Shown piece after piece: positions 8,157 to 16,884 of a stretch of DNA of 64,000 bases. The notes below the pieces were generated by a model that saw only the letters and a list, made by a program, of their open reading frames with translations, was not told the DNA's origin and searched no databases. The translations under genes and the position numbers were made by a program. This DNA comes from Saccharopolyspora oryzae (lineage in GTDB: Bacteria; Actinomycetota; Actinomycetes; Mycobacteriales; Pseudonocardiaceae). Within the stretch, counting starts at the first letter, position 1. Each line of letters opens with the position of its first letter. The DNA lies in NCBI RefSeq assembly GCF_027853915.1, contig NZ_JAQGLA010000002.1, positions 1 to 64,000 on the forward strand, read 5' to 3'.

Positions 8157-9301
8157 AACTCAGCCCGGATGAGCAGCAGATGGTCGCACTCGTCTCCGAG
8201 TTCGTGGACGAGCGGGTTCGCCCGCGGGTGCGCGAGTTCGAAGAGGACGACATCTACCCCGCCGAGTTCATCGACGAGATGAAGAAGCTCGGTTTCTTCG
8301 GGCTGCTCGCACCCGCGGAGCACGGCGGTGTCGACGTCAGCACCGCCTGCTTCTCGCAGATCACCGAACAGCTCGCGCGGGGCTGGATGAGCTTGGCCGG
8401 GGCGATCGGCGGCCACTCGGTGATCACCTACCTGATCAAGACCTTCGGTACGCCGGAGCAGCGCGAACGCTACCTCCCCGCGATGGCCGACGGCACGATC
8501 CGCGCCACGATGGCGCTCACCGAGCCCAGCGGCGGCAGCGACCTGCAGGCCATGCGCACCCATGCCGTGCCGGACGGCGAGGGATGGTCGATCACCGGGT
8601 CGAAGACGTGGATCTCCAACGCGGCGCACTCCGGTCTCATCGGCCTGCTGTGCATCACCGACCGCGAGGCCAAGCCCGCCCACCGCGGCATGAGCGTGCT
8701 CCTGGTGGAGCCCGGTGACGGTCTCACCATCTCCAAGAAGCTGCCCAAGCTCGGGTACCGCGGTGTGGAGGCCTGCGAGCTGGTCTTCGATTCGATGCAC
8801 GTACCCGCTGACGCCGTGCTCGGCGGGACACCGCACCAGGGCTGGTCGCAGATGATGCGGGGCCTGGAGGTCGGGCGCATCCAGGTCGCCTCGCGCGCGC
8901 TCGGCGTGGGGCAGGCATCGCTCGACGCGGCCGTTCGGTACGCCCAGGAGCGGGAGTCCTTCGGCAAGCCGATCTGGAAGCACCAGTCCGTCGGGAACCT
9001 GCTCGCGGACATGGCCACCAAGATGCAGGCCGCCCGGCTGCTCACCCTCGATGCCGCCGAACGGCTGGACGCCGGTGACCGGACGGACATGGAAGCCGGG
9101 ATGGCGAAGCTGTTCGCCTCGGAAACGGCGATGCAGGTGGCCCTCGACGCGATCCGCGTGCACGGCGGCTACGGCTACTCCAAGGAGTTCGACGTGGAGC
9201 GCTACTTCCGCGACGCACCGCTGATGATCGTCGGCGAAGGCACCAACGAGGTCCAGCGCAACGTGATCGCGGCGCAGCTCATCGCCCGCAACAAGATCTG
9301 A
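8153..9301 (+). CDS. Acyl-CoA dehydrogenase
   Basis: A 382-residue enzyme, second of two acyl-CoA dehydrogenases in this operon. [33 protein letters not shown] and [40 protein letters not shown] mark the family, and the glutamate of GEGTNEVQ (about 362) is in the catalytic position. It overlaps the lyase gene by four bases (ATGA). Two dehydrogenases in one operon suggest two oxidation rounds or two chain lengths. It differs clearly from the dehydrogenase at 6142, so this is not a recent tandem copy. Confidence 0.92.
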   Translation: MKLSPDEQQMVALVSEFVDERVRPRVREFEEDDIYPAEFIDEMKKLGFFGLLAPAEHGGVDVSTACFSQITEQLARGWMSLAGAIGGHSVITYLIKTFGTPEQRERYLPAMADGTIRATMALTEPSGGSDLQAMRTHAVPDGEGWSITGSKTWISNAAHSGLIGLLCITDREAKPAHRGMSVLLVEPGDGLTISKKLPKLGYRGVEACELVFDSMHVPADAVLGGTPHQGWSQMMRGLEVGRIQVASRALGVGQASLDAAVRYAQERESFGKPIWKHQSVGNLLADMATKMQAARLLTLDAAERLDAGDRTDMEAGMAKLFASETAMQVALDAIRVHGGYGYSKEFDVERYFRDAPLMIVGEGTNEVQRNVIAAQLIARNKI

Positions 9302-9320
9302 CGCCAGGAACGGAGCTGAC

Positions 9321-10067
9321 ATGTCACAGCCACTGCTGAACGAGCGCACTGCGGTGATCACCGGAGGAGCCCAGGGCATCGGCTACGCCATCGCCGAGCG
9401 CTTCGTCGCCGAAGGTGCTCGCGTGGTGCTCGGCGACGTCGACGGAATCTCGGCCGAGGTCGCAGCCGAGAAGCTCGGCGGCCTGCGGGTCGCCCGGGGC
9501 GTTCGCTGCGACGTCACCGTCGAGTCCGATGTGGACGCACTGCTGGCGACCGCCGTCGACTCCTTCGGTTCCCTGGACGTCGTGGTCAACAACGCGGGCA
9601 TCACCCGCGACGCGACGATGCGCAAGATGACCGAGGAGCAGTTCGACCAGGTCATCAACGTGCATCTCAAGGGCACCTGGAACGGCACCCGCAAGGCCTC
9701 GGCCATCATGCGCGAGCAGAAGCGCGGGGCGATCGTGAACCTCTCGTCGCTGTCCGGCAAGGTCGGCATGGTCGGTCAGACCAACTACTCGGCCGCCAAA
9801 GCCGGCATCGTCGGCCTGACCAAGGCCGCTGCCAAAGAGATGGCCCACCACGGGGTTCGGGTCAACGCCATCCAGCCCGGCCTGATCCGCACCGCGATGA
9901 CCGAGGCGATGCCGCAGAAGGCCTGGGACCAGAAGATGGTCGAGATCCCGATGGGTCGCGCCGGGGAGGTCTCCGAGATCGCCTCGGTGGCCCTGTTCCT
10001 GGCCTCGGACCTGTCGTCCTACATGACCGGCACCGTCCTGGAAGTCACCGGCGGACGCTTCATGTGA
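9321..10067 (+). CDS. Short-chain dehydrogenase, FabG-like
   Basis: A 248-residue SDR. The cofactor loop TGGAQGIG is at 14-21, [14 protein letters not shown] at 90-103, and the active-site triad S143, Y156, K160 ([16 protein letters not shown]) is intact. It most resembles 3-oxoacyl-ACP/CoA reductases or 3-hydroxyacyl-CoA dehydrogenases and would here oxidise the hydroxyl made by hydration. It starts 19 bases after the acyl-CoA dehydrogenase with a GGAGC site and belongs to the same operon as the hydratase that follows. Confidence 0.9.
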   Translation: MSQPLLNERTAVITGGAQGIGYAIAERFVAEGARVVLGDVDGISAEVAAEKLGGLRVARGVRCDVTVESDVDALLATAVDSFGSLDVVVNNAGITRDATMRKMTEEQFDQVINVHLKGTWNGTRKASAIMREQKRGAIVNLSSLSGKVGMVGQTNYSAAKAGIVGLTKAAAKEMAHHGVRVNAIQPGLIRTAMTEAMPQKAWDQKMVEIPMGRAGEVSEIASVALFLASDLSSYMTGTVLEVTGGRFM

Positions 10068-10141
10068 CCCGCGGTCCCGGGGCCGGCGCAGTGCCCCGGG
10101 ACCACCCCCTTCTGGCGGCCGCAACAGGAGAAAGGCACCCC

Positions 10142-10597
10142 ATGCCCCGCACCTTCACATCCCTCGGCGAGGTCGAGGCCGCACTCGGCGAAGAACTCGG
10201 CCCCACCGAACCACTGGTGATCACCCAGGAACGGATCAACGCGTTCGCCGACTCCACCGGCGACCACCAATGGATCCACGTCGACCCCGAACGCGCCGCG
10301 AGCGGTCCGTACGGCAGCACCATCGCGCACGGCTACCTCACCCTCTCGCTGCTCCCCCACTTCGGCCAGCAGCTGTTCGCGCTCGACTTCGGCACCGCCC
10401 GGATCAACTACGGGCTGAACAAGGTCCGCTTCCCCGCCCCGGTCCCGGTCGGGTCCGCGCTGCGGGCCAGGGCGACCTTCGCCGACCTCCAGAAGAGCGC
10501 GACCGGGGCCACCCTGACCACTCACTACACCGTCGATCTCGAAGGTGCGGCGAAACCAGCGTGCGTGGCCGAAATGCTGGTCGTGCTGGTGCCCTGA
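10142..10597 (+). CDS. R-specific enoyl-CoA hydratase, Rv0130 (HtdZ)-like MaoC protein
   Basis: A 151-residue single-hotdog protein with the hydratase-2 motif FADSTGDHQWIHVDPERAASG near residues 39-59, whose Asp and His are the catalytic pair, followed by TIAHGYLTLSLLPHF and INYGLNKVRFPAPVPVGS. This block pattern is that of the mycobacterial Rv0130/HtdZ hydratases. It hydrates trans-2-enoyl-CoA to the R-3-hydroxy form. The frame is open from 10064, but the ATG at 10142 has a good AGGAGA site and begins where family similarity begins. It is the last gene of the 6142 operon. Confidence 0.92.
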   Translation: MPRTFTSLGEVEAALGEELGPTEPLVITQERINAFADSTGDHQWIHVDPERAASGPYGSTIAHGYLTLSLLPHFGQQLFALDFGTARINYGLNKVRFPAPVPVGSALRARATFADLQKSATGATLTTHYTVDLEGAAKPACVAEMLVVLVP

Positions 10598-10720
10598 CCG
10601 CACCCCGCCCCGCTTCGCGACGCGTGGCCAAGCCGTCCTGCCGGAGCGGCCCGCCACCGGGGTCACAGCAGTTCAGATGTTGCGCATGACGTATTCAACC
10701 TGAACCGGGAGGCGACAGGT

Positions 10721-11425
10721 ATGGCCGACCACTCGAACCCGTTGCGGGGCAGCGGAACCCGGCGCAAGCAGCTGCCCGAGGAGGTGGCCAGCTACGTGCG
10801 GGAGCTGATCATGACCGGGCAGGCCCGGCCAGGCGAGTTCCTCCGGATGGAACCCATCGCCGAAGCCCTGGGCGTCAGCAACACCCCCGTTCGCGAGGGG
10901 CTGCTCGCCCTCCGCAGCGAGGGCTTCGTCCAACTGGTCCCCCGCCGGGGCTTCGTCGTAGCCCAGGTCTCGCGGCAGGACGTGCACGACATGTTCTGGA
11001 CGCAGGCCCAGTTCGCCGGCGAGCTGGCCGCGCGGGCCGCGCGTCGGATCACCCCGGAAGAGCTGGCCGGACTGGTGGAGATCAACGAGGCGTTCAACGA
11101 GGCCGTCGAGGCCGGTGACCATGACCGCATCACCAGCCTCGGCCACGACTTCCACCGGGCCATCAACCTGGCTGCGGATTCGCGCCGGCTGACGCTGCTG
11201 TTCGGTGCGGTGGTCAACCACCTCCCGAACCGCTTCTACACCTCGCTGGAGGGCCGCGTGGCCACCACCAGCCACGACCACCCGGAGCTGATCGAGGCAC
11301 TGCGCGATCACGATCCGGAGCGGGCGCGGTCGATCGCAGAGAACCACATCCTGGTCGGCGCCGACGGCGTCATCAAGATGATCGAGGAACGCGCCCTGTG
11401 GGCCGTCCCGGACGAAACGCGCTGA
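10721..11425 (+). CDS. GntR-family regulator, FCD type (paralogue 1)
   Basis: A 234-residue one-component regulator. A winged helix (QLPEEVASYVRELIMTG, MEPIAEALGVSNTPVREGLLAL, VQLVPRRGFVVA) covers residues 18-85 and an all-helical FCD effector domain the rest, with candidate metal-ligand histidines in GHDFHRAIN and AENHI. FCD regulators usually sense organic acids or acyl-CoAs and repress catabolic genes. It is closely similar, with the same length, to the regulator at 22737-23441, especially through the DNA-recognition helix, so both probably read the same operator. I see no AT-rich palindrome at its own promoter. The ATG at 10721 has a GGAGG site. It is convergent with the aldehyde dehydrogenase. 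Confidence 0.92.
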   Translation: MADHSNPLRGSGTRRKQLPEEVASYVRELIMTGQARPGEFLRMEPIAEALGVSNTPVREGLLALRSEGFVQLVPRRGFVVAQVSRQDVHDMFWTQAQFAGELAARAARRITPEELAGLVEINEAFNEAVEAGDHDRITSLGHDFHRAINLAADSRRLTLLFGAVVNHLPNRFYTSLEGRVATTSHDHPELIEALRDHDPERARSIAENHILVGADGVIKMIEERALWAVPDETR

Positions 11426-11427
11426 AA

Positions 11428-11453
11428 GCGGGCGGGGTGCGCACCCCGCCCGC
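11428..11453. terminator. Bidirectional hairpin terminator
   Basis: A perfect 26-bp palindrome (13 bases per arm, GCGGGCGGGGTGC and its complement) lies between the convergent ends of GntR 1 (11425) and the aldehyde dehydrogenase (11466). Confidence 0.82.
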
Positions 11454-11465
11454 CTACTCGCTCGG

Positions 11466-12932
11466 TCAGAGCGGCCACTGCACGTGCTTGACCTCGAAGA
11501 ACTCGCGGAACCCCTCTTCGCCGCACTCCCGGCCGATGCCGCTGTAGCCAGGGCCGCCCCACGGAGCGTCGTCCCGCCTGCCACCACCACCGTTGACGGT
11601 GACGGTGCCCGAGCGGATGCGGCGGGCGACGGAGATCGCCTCGGCCGTCGGCCCCCACACGTTGGCGTTTAGCGCGTACCTGGAGTCATTGGCGATGCGG
11701 ATCGCCTCGTCGACCTCGCGGTACGGCATCACCACGCCCACCGGTGCGAACAGCTCCTCCTGGGCGACCTCGTCGTCGTTGTCGACCCCGGTGAGCAGCG
11801 TGGGCTCGAGGAAGTTCCCCTCGTCCAGGCCCACCGGGCGGCCACCGCCGGTCACCACTTCGGCACCCTGGTCGACAGCGCGCGCCAGGTAGCCGGAAAC
11901 GTTGCTGTGGTGCTCAGCGGTGATCAACGGCCCGATCATGGTGTCCGAGCTGTGCGGGTCGCCGACGACGAGCCCGCCCATGAACGCAGCGGCCTTCGCC
12001 ACGAACTCGTCGAAGTCGGACTCGGGCACCAGCGTCCGCGTGGTCGCTCCGCAGGCCTGCCCGGCGTTGCGGCAGAAGCGCAGCACCGACGGCCCGACCG
12101 TCGCCTCGACGTCGGTGCCGGGCAGCAGGATGTTCGGCGACTTCCCACCTAGCTCCAGCAGAACCTTCTTCAGCGACGGCGCAGCCAAGGACAGGATCTT
12201 GCTGCCCACTGCCGCCGAGCCGGTGAAGCTGACCATGTCGACCTCGGCTGCGCCGACCACCTGCTCGGTGACGGCGGGCGGCCCGAACACGAGGTTCACC
12301 GCGCCTGCCGGGAAACCGGCCTCCTCGATCAATTTCACGAGGGCCGTCGTGCACAGCACGGCCTTCGGCGACGGAACTAGGACGGCTGGGCAACCGGCGG
12401 CGAACGCCGGGCCCAGCTTCCACGCGGCGAGCACGAGCGGGACGTTGTAAGCGGTGATCGCCGCGACCACGCCTGCGGGCTCACGCAGCAACATGCTGCT
12501 GGAGGTGATGGGGTCGTGGTGCAGGGGGAGGTGCTGCTCCCACCCGTCCTTCGGCCCGCGCCGCGCCGCTTCGGCGTACCACCGCAAGACCTTGATCGGA
12601 CCGTCCACGTGCAGGCTCGCGCCGCTGAGCGGGGAACCGACCTCGATCGCGGTCAGGCGCACGAGTTCGTCCCGGTCTCTTTCCATCAAGTCCGCGAGCC
12701 GGTGCAGCAGGTCGCTGCGCTCCCGCGGCCCGAGCCTGCTCCACTCTCCGCCTTCGAACGCGCGTCGCGCCGCCGAGGTCGCAGCCGCGACCTGCGCCGC
12801 GGAGGCGGATGGGGAGACCGCGATCTCCTTCCCGGTGGAGGGGTCGACGGACCGGATCTCCGCACCCTCCCCCGTCCACCACTTCCCGTCGATGTAGCAC
12901 GCGGCTTCTCGCATCGGCGCAATCGCAGTCAT
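11466..12932 (-). CDS. NAD(P)-dependent aldehyde dehydrogenase
   Basis: A 488-residue aldehyde dehydrogenase. The oxyanion asparagine N163 (AYNVP), the general base E260 (LELGGKSPN) and the nucleophile C294 (NAGQACGATTR) are all present. It oxidises an aldehyde to an acid. The last 40 residues are slightly unusual, with GGGGRRDDAPWGGPGYSG replacing the usual APFGGxKxSG block. The ATG at 12932 follows GGAGGGAG. It is monocistronic; the 480-base upstream gap to the LuxR gene holds two AT-rich sites (13136 and 13313), of which the first is probably its own. Confidence 0.92.
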   Translation of the reverse strand: MTAIAPMREAACYIDGKWWTGEGAEIRSVDPSTGKEIAVSPSASAAQVAAATSAARRAFEGGEWSRLGPRERSDLLHRLADLMERDRDELVRLTAIEVGSPLSGASLHVDGPIKVLRWYAEAARRGPKDGWEQHLPLHHDPITSSSMLLREPAGVVAAITAYNVPLVLAAWKLGPAFAAGCPAVLVPSPKAVLCTTALVKLIEEAGFPAGAVNLVFGPPAVTEQVVGAAEVDMVSFTGSAAVGSKILSLAAPSLKKVLLELGGKSPNILLPGTDVEATVGPSVLRFCRNAGQACGATTRTLVPESDFDEFVAKAAAFMGGLVVGDPHSSDTMIGPLITAEHHSNVSGYLARAVDQGAEVVTGGGRPVGLDEGNFLEPTLLTGVDNDDEVAQEELFAPVGVVMPYREVDEAIRIANDSRYALNANVWGPTAEAISVARRIRSGTVTVNGGGGRRDDAPWGGPGYSGIGRECGEEGFREFFEVKHVQWPL

Positions 12933-13135
12933 GCCGTCTCCCTCCGAGGAGAATTGAGGTTCGAATGGATCAGCAACGGGCCAGTTCCGCCATGAGCGGG
13001 TTGAATCGCCCCGAGCCGAGTGAGAATTCCCGACAGCGGCAAACCATCAATGCGCTCGGCCACGGCGGAGCCGCAACGCCCGACCGGGCCGGCCGAGTCA
13101 CGGATCTCGCGGCCGCACATTTGCCATGCCAGTCG

Positions 13136-13156
13136 AATAAAATATTTCATGTGCAC
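13136..13156. promoter_or_regulatory. AT-rich operator candidate, copy 5
   Basis: AAAATATTTCATGT (13139-13152) matches 11 of 14 consensus positions and is followed by GCAC, an outer flank seen at other copies. It is about 200 bases before the aldehyde dehydrogenase start (minus strand) and could also influence the LuxR gene to the right. Apart from this and the site at 13313 I see nothing else in 12933-13414. Confidence 0.5.
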
Positions 13157-13312
13157 TACGGCTCGTCAACAGCACTGAGGCCGGGCGAGCCGGAGAGCGA
13201 GGCTCGGGGCAGCACTGCAGAAGATTCAAGTTGCCGATCGCACGCCGATGCCATCGACGGGGTGATCACACCCGGACAGCACTCCGGTGTTCGAATGTTG
13301 CCTCGGCGACTC

Positions 13313-13329
13313 AGAATATATATTATTCT
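13313..13329. promoter_or_regulatory. AT-rich operator candidate with perfect arms, copy 6
   Basis: AGAATA-TATAT-TATTCT is a perfect inverted repeat with six-base arms, and its core matches 12 of 14 positions of the window consensus. It is 86 bases before the start of the GAF-LuxR regulator. Confidence 0.6.
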
Positions 13330-13414
13330 TCGTTCGCTGCGGCTCGGGGTCGTGCCCAGCACCGGAATGCCCGGGCTCGGCGACTCCGCACGTCGTGGGA
13401 TGTCGAGGTGGACG

Positions 13415-14545
13415 ATGGAACTCGAGCAGATGCCGCTCCGTCACCGGGTGGCCGGCCTTCCGGCACTCAGCCGTGATCCCGACATCGGTCCCGCGTTGAG
13501 AAGCAAGCTCCGCGAACTGTACGCCGAGGTGCGGACCGCGCTCGACGCCGACGTCCCGCAGCCGGATGGCGAAGTTTCACCGGCGAGCGCGGTGAGGGCG
13601 GTGCTGAGTCGGCTCTGGAACGCCGTACTGAGCGAGACGCTGCGCTGCGCACAGGACCGCACCACCTCGCCCACCCGGCAGGTGGAACTGCTCGAACTCC
13701 TCGGGCGCATTCGTGGCATCGAGTCCGAAGTGGCCGAAGCCCGGATCAGCCAGGGGCGGACCGATCTGCGCCGGGTCGCGGACGCGCTGGCCTCGGTTCG
13801 CGAAGCGCGGACGGTCGACGACTTCTTGAGCCGGGTGCCCGAGGCCGGGTGCCGACTGGGTTTCGACCGGGTCCTGGTCTCCCAGGTCGAGAACTCGGTC
13901 TGGAAGCTGCACACGATGTGCGTCGTCCGCGAACCCCGGTGGGCCGAGGAGATCGTGGCCGCTGGCAAAGCCCACCCGCCGCAGCTCGACGGCGGCCTCG
14001 TCGAGGCCGATGTCGTCACCCGAGCCCAGCCGTCGCTGGTATTCGACGCGCAGAACAGCGACCGGGTAGATCGCAATCTCATCCGGGTCACCAGGTCGGC
14101 CTCGTACGGCATCGCACCGCTCACCGTGCACGGCGAGGTCGTCGGACTCCTCCACGGCGACTGCTACCACCAGCGCCGCGACCTCGACGCGACGGACCAG
14201 ACGATGCTGTCGCTGATGGCCGAGGGTCTCAGTCACTCGCTGGGCCGGCTCAGCATGCTCGCGGGCTTGACCGCCCTGCGCGACAGCGTCGACCAGCTCA
14301 TGACGCACCCCCCAACGGCACCCGACCCCATGTCACCTGCGGCACCGGACGACAACGTGCCGTTGACGGCACGGGAGACCGAGGTGATGGAGCTCCTGGC
14401 CGCCGGGCACTCCAACCGGTACATCTCCCGGCATCTGCTGATCTCCGAGAGCACCGTGAAGTCCCACGTCACCCACGTCCTGCGCAAGCTCGACGCCGCC
14501 AGCCGCGCCGAAGCGATCTCACGCTGGCTGCGCCGAACTCGCTGA
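13415..14545 (+). CDS. GAF-LuxR transcriptional regulator
   Basis: About 376 residues. An N-terminal helical segment is followed by a GAF-like sensor (roughly 120-290, with FDRVLVSQVENSVWKLHTMCV and YGIAPLTVHGEVVGLLHGD), a linker rich in Pro and Asp, and a C-terminal LuxR/NarL-type helix-turn-helix (LTARETEVMELLAAGHSNRYISRHLLISESTVKSHVTHVLRKL) over the last 62 residues. There is no phospho-acceptor receiver domain, so it is probably controlled by a small ligand. The frame is open far upstream, but the ATG at 13415 has GAGGTGG before it and lies after the AT-rich site. It precedes the hyuA-hyuB cluster in the same direction and is the likely local activator (inference). Confidence 0.85.
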   Translation: MELEQMPLRHRVAGLPALSRDPDIGPALRSKLRELYAEVRTALDADVPQPDGEVSPASAVRAVLSRLWNAVLSETLRCAQDRTTSPTRQVELLELLGRIRGIESEVAEARISQGRTDLRRVADALASVREARTVDDFLSRVPEAGCRLGFDRVLVSQVENSVWKLHTMCVVREPRWAEEIVAAGKAHPPQLDGGLVEADVVTRAQPSLVFDAQNSDRVDRNLIRVTRSASYGIAPLTVHGEVVGLLHGDCYHQRRDLDATDQTMLSLMAEGLSHSLGRLSMLAGLTALRDSVDQLMTHPPTAPDPMSPAAPDDNVPLTARETEVMELLAAGHSNRYISRHLLISESTVKSHVTHVLRKLDAASRAEAISRWLRRTR

Positions 14546-14657
14546 CCTCTCCGCTTCCCGCACCCTTCACCGCCCAACCACCTCGGCTAGTCGGCAGGTG
14601 TCGATGTACCGCGTGTTCGACACCGCTCGCGGACGGCCGGCGTCGCAGACCTGTCCG

Positions 14658-14682
14658 AAGGTCGGAGACGATCTCGGACCTT
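14658..14682. promoter_or_regulatory. Imperfect palindrome before hyuA
   Basis: AAGGTCGGAGA-CGA-TCTCGGACCTT has eleven-base arms with one internal mismatch pair. It lies 124 bases before the hyuA start and 113 after the LuxR stop, and runs into TTTT. It may be an operator (LuxR-type sites are often such dyads) or the terminator of the LuxR gene; the two cannot be separated from sequence alone. Confidence 0.45.
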
Positions 14683-14805
14683 TTGAGGACGCCCCGGCTC
14701 GGACCGCCTCCGCAGAATGACCTGCGACACATCGACCACCGACCGGGATTCCCGGCTTCGGTGGCGGAATCTGATCGCACGCACGGATGACCGCGGAGGC
14801 GTGAG

Positions 14806-16872
14806 GTGACTGAGCAAAGAGGCTCCGTCGACTGGTTGGTCGGCATCGACGTCGGCGGAACGTTCACCGACATCATCGGACTCAACCGGGCGACCGGCGA
14901 GATCCGCGACGGCAAGGTGCTGTCCACGAAGGAACAGGAAATCGGTGTGCTGCAAGCGATTTCCGCGATCGACGTATCGGTGCCGGAAGTCGCGGAGATC
15001 GTGCACGGGCACACCGTCGGCATCAACGCGCTGCTCAGCCGGGCCGGTGCGACGACGGGGCTGCTGGCCACCCAGGGGCATCGCGACCTGCTCGACGTCG
15101 GCCGGATGCACCGCGAGTTCGGCAACCGGTTCTACGACCCCACCTGGCTGCGCCCGCACCAGGAGCGGCCGGTGGTCGCGCGGCAGAACCGCATCGGAGT
15201 GCCGGAACGGGTGCTCCACGACGGTTCCGTACGGGTGGAGCTGTCCGAAGAAGCCGTTCGCACGGCCGGGAAGGAGCTCGCCGCCCGCGGTGTCGAGGCG
15301 GTCGGCGTCTGCTTCATGAACTCCTACCGCAACGCCGACCACGAGCGGCGCGCGGCCGAGATCCTCGCCGAAGAGCTCCCGGACGCCTACATCCAGACGT
15401 CCCAGCTCTACCCCGTCTCCAAGGAGCACGAGCGGACGACGACGGTCGCGCTCGACGCTTACGTGGGCCCAGCCGTGGTCGGCTACCTGGAACGGCTGTC
15501 GGCGGCGCTGGACACCGCGGGCTTCGGCGGCACCTTGTGGATCATGATGATGAACGGCGGGGTGGCGACCTACGAGGCTGCCGGGAAGGCACCGGTCTTC
15601 CAGCTGGTCTCCGGCCCGGTCGGCGGTGTCACCGGCACCATCCAGCTCGCCCGCGAGTCGGGCCGCACCGACCTGCTGACCATGGACGTGGGCGGCACCA
15701 GCACGGACGTCGCGGCCATCGTCGGGGCCCAGACCCCGTTGACCGACCTGTGGACGCTCGAAACGGGCCTGACCCTCACACTGCCGCTGGTCGACGTGGA
15801 GAGCGTCGGTTCCGGCGCAGGCAGCATCATCGCGCCGAACTCGCTGGGCCAGGTCGCCGTCGGGCCGCGCTCGGCAGGTTCCAACCCCGGCCCGGTCTGC
15901 TACGGACGGGGCGGCACCGAGCCGACCCTGACCGATGCGTGCCTGGTGCTCGGAGTCCTGCAGCCCGACCTGTTCGCCAACGGCAAGATCCACCCCGACG
16001 TCGACGTCGCGCGCGCCGCCCTCGCCGAAGCGGGCAGGCGGTGGCACATGTCCGCCGACGAGCTCGCCGCAGCTGCCTACCAGGTGGCGTGCGAGGACAT
16101 CGCGGCCAAGATCCGCACCATCTCGGTCTACCGCGGGCTCGACGTCCGCGAGTTCGGGCTGCTGCCCTTCGGCTCGGCCGGACCGATGCTGGCGGACCGG
16201 GTCGGGCAGATCCTCGGCCTCGACAGCGTCGTGGTGCCGAACACGCCGGGCCAGTTCTCGGCGCTGGGCCTGCTGCAGAGCGACCTGCGCGCGACGAGCG
16301 CGCAATCGCTGATGATCCCGCTGCTGCCGGACAACGCCGAGGACATCGAGGCAGGTTTCACCGCACTGGAGCGCAAGCTCACCGACGACCTGGTGTCGCA
16401 GGGCGTGGACGTCGAGGGGCTGATGTTCGACCGCGCCGTGTTCGCGATGTACCGGGGCCAGACCTGGGACAACCGGCTGCCCATCCCGAGCGGTCCGGTC
16501 ACCGCGGAGTCCGCGGACGCAATCGCCGCCGACTTCCACGCCTTCTACCAGGACTCCTACGGGTTCTCCGCGACCGAGATCCCCGTGGTGGTCTCCACCG
16601 TCGAGGTCACGGCAGTCCTCCCCCGCCCGCACAAGGTGCCCGCGGCGGTGCCCGAACCGGGAGAGTCGCTCCTCGGCCACCGACCGGTGCGCGTACCGGG
16701 AACCGGTGAACGGGTGGACGTACCGGTGCACGTCCGGGAGCGGCTCCAGCCCGGCGAGCGCGTCGCGGGTCCGGCGCTGGTGGCGGAGAAGTTCGCCACG
16801 ACGCTGGTGCTGCCCGGCCGCAGCGCGCACGTCGACGACCACGGCCTGCTGATCATCGAGAGCGACCGCTGA
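14806..16872 (+). CDS. hyuA: Hydantoinase/oxoprolinase-family subunit A (carboxylase-like)
   Basis: A 688-residue protein of the HyuA/AcxA family. The actin-like ATPase motif GIDVGGTFTDIIGL is at 13-26, and GPVGGVTGTIQLAR and MDVGGTSTDVAAIVG mark the second nucleotide-binding half. Members pair with HyuB and use ATP either to open cyclic amides (hydantoin, oxoproline, caprolactam) or to carboxylate ketones (acetone and acetophenone carboxylases). The GTG at 14806 has a GGAGG six bases upstream. HyuB follows 12 bases later and a zinc-ribbon protein after that. The small third subunit is more in keeping with a carboxylase than with a hydantoinase (inference). Confidence 0.9.
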   Translation: MTEQRGSVDWLVGIDVGGTFTDIIGLNRATGEIRDGKVLSTKEQEIGVLQAISAIDVSVPEVAEIVHGHTVGINALLSRAGATTGLLATQGHRDLLDVGRMHREFGNRFYDPTWLRPHQERPVVARQNRIGVPERVLHDGSVRVELSEEAVRTAGKELAARGVEAVGVCFMNSYRNADHERRAAEILAEELPDAYIQTSQLYPVSKEHERTTTVALDAYVGPAVVGYLERLSAALDTAGFGGTLWIMMMNGGVATYEAAGKAPVFQLVSGPVGGVTGTIQLARESGRTDLLTMDVGGTSTDVAAIVGAQTPLTDLWTLETGLTLTLPLVDVESVGSGAGSIIAPNSLGQVAVGPRSAGSNPGPVCYGRGGTEPTLTDACLVLGVLQPDLFANGKIHPDVDVARAALAEAGRRWHMSADELAAAAYQVACEDIAAKIRTISVYRGLDVREFGLLPFGSAGPMLADRVGQILGLDSVVVPNTPGQFSALGLLQSDLRATSAQSLMIPLLPDNAEDIEAGFTALERKLTDDLVSQGVDVEGLMFDRAVFAMYRGQTWDNRLPIPSGPVTAESADAIAADFHAFYQDSYGFSATEIPVVVSTVEVTAVLPRPHKVPAAVPEPGESLLGHRPVRVPGTGERVDVPVHVRERLQPGERVAGPALVAEKFATTLVLPGRSAHVDDHGLLIIESDR

Positions 16873-16884
16873 GGAGCGACCACC

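Noticed and set aside
12809-13414. N-terminal extension of the LuxR gene by about 200 residues
   Set aside because: The extension overlaps the start of the aldehyde dehydrogenase, crosses two AT-rich sites and has no family similarity; a good ribosome site precedes 13415.
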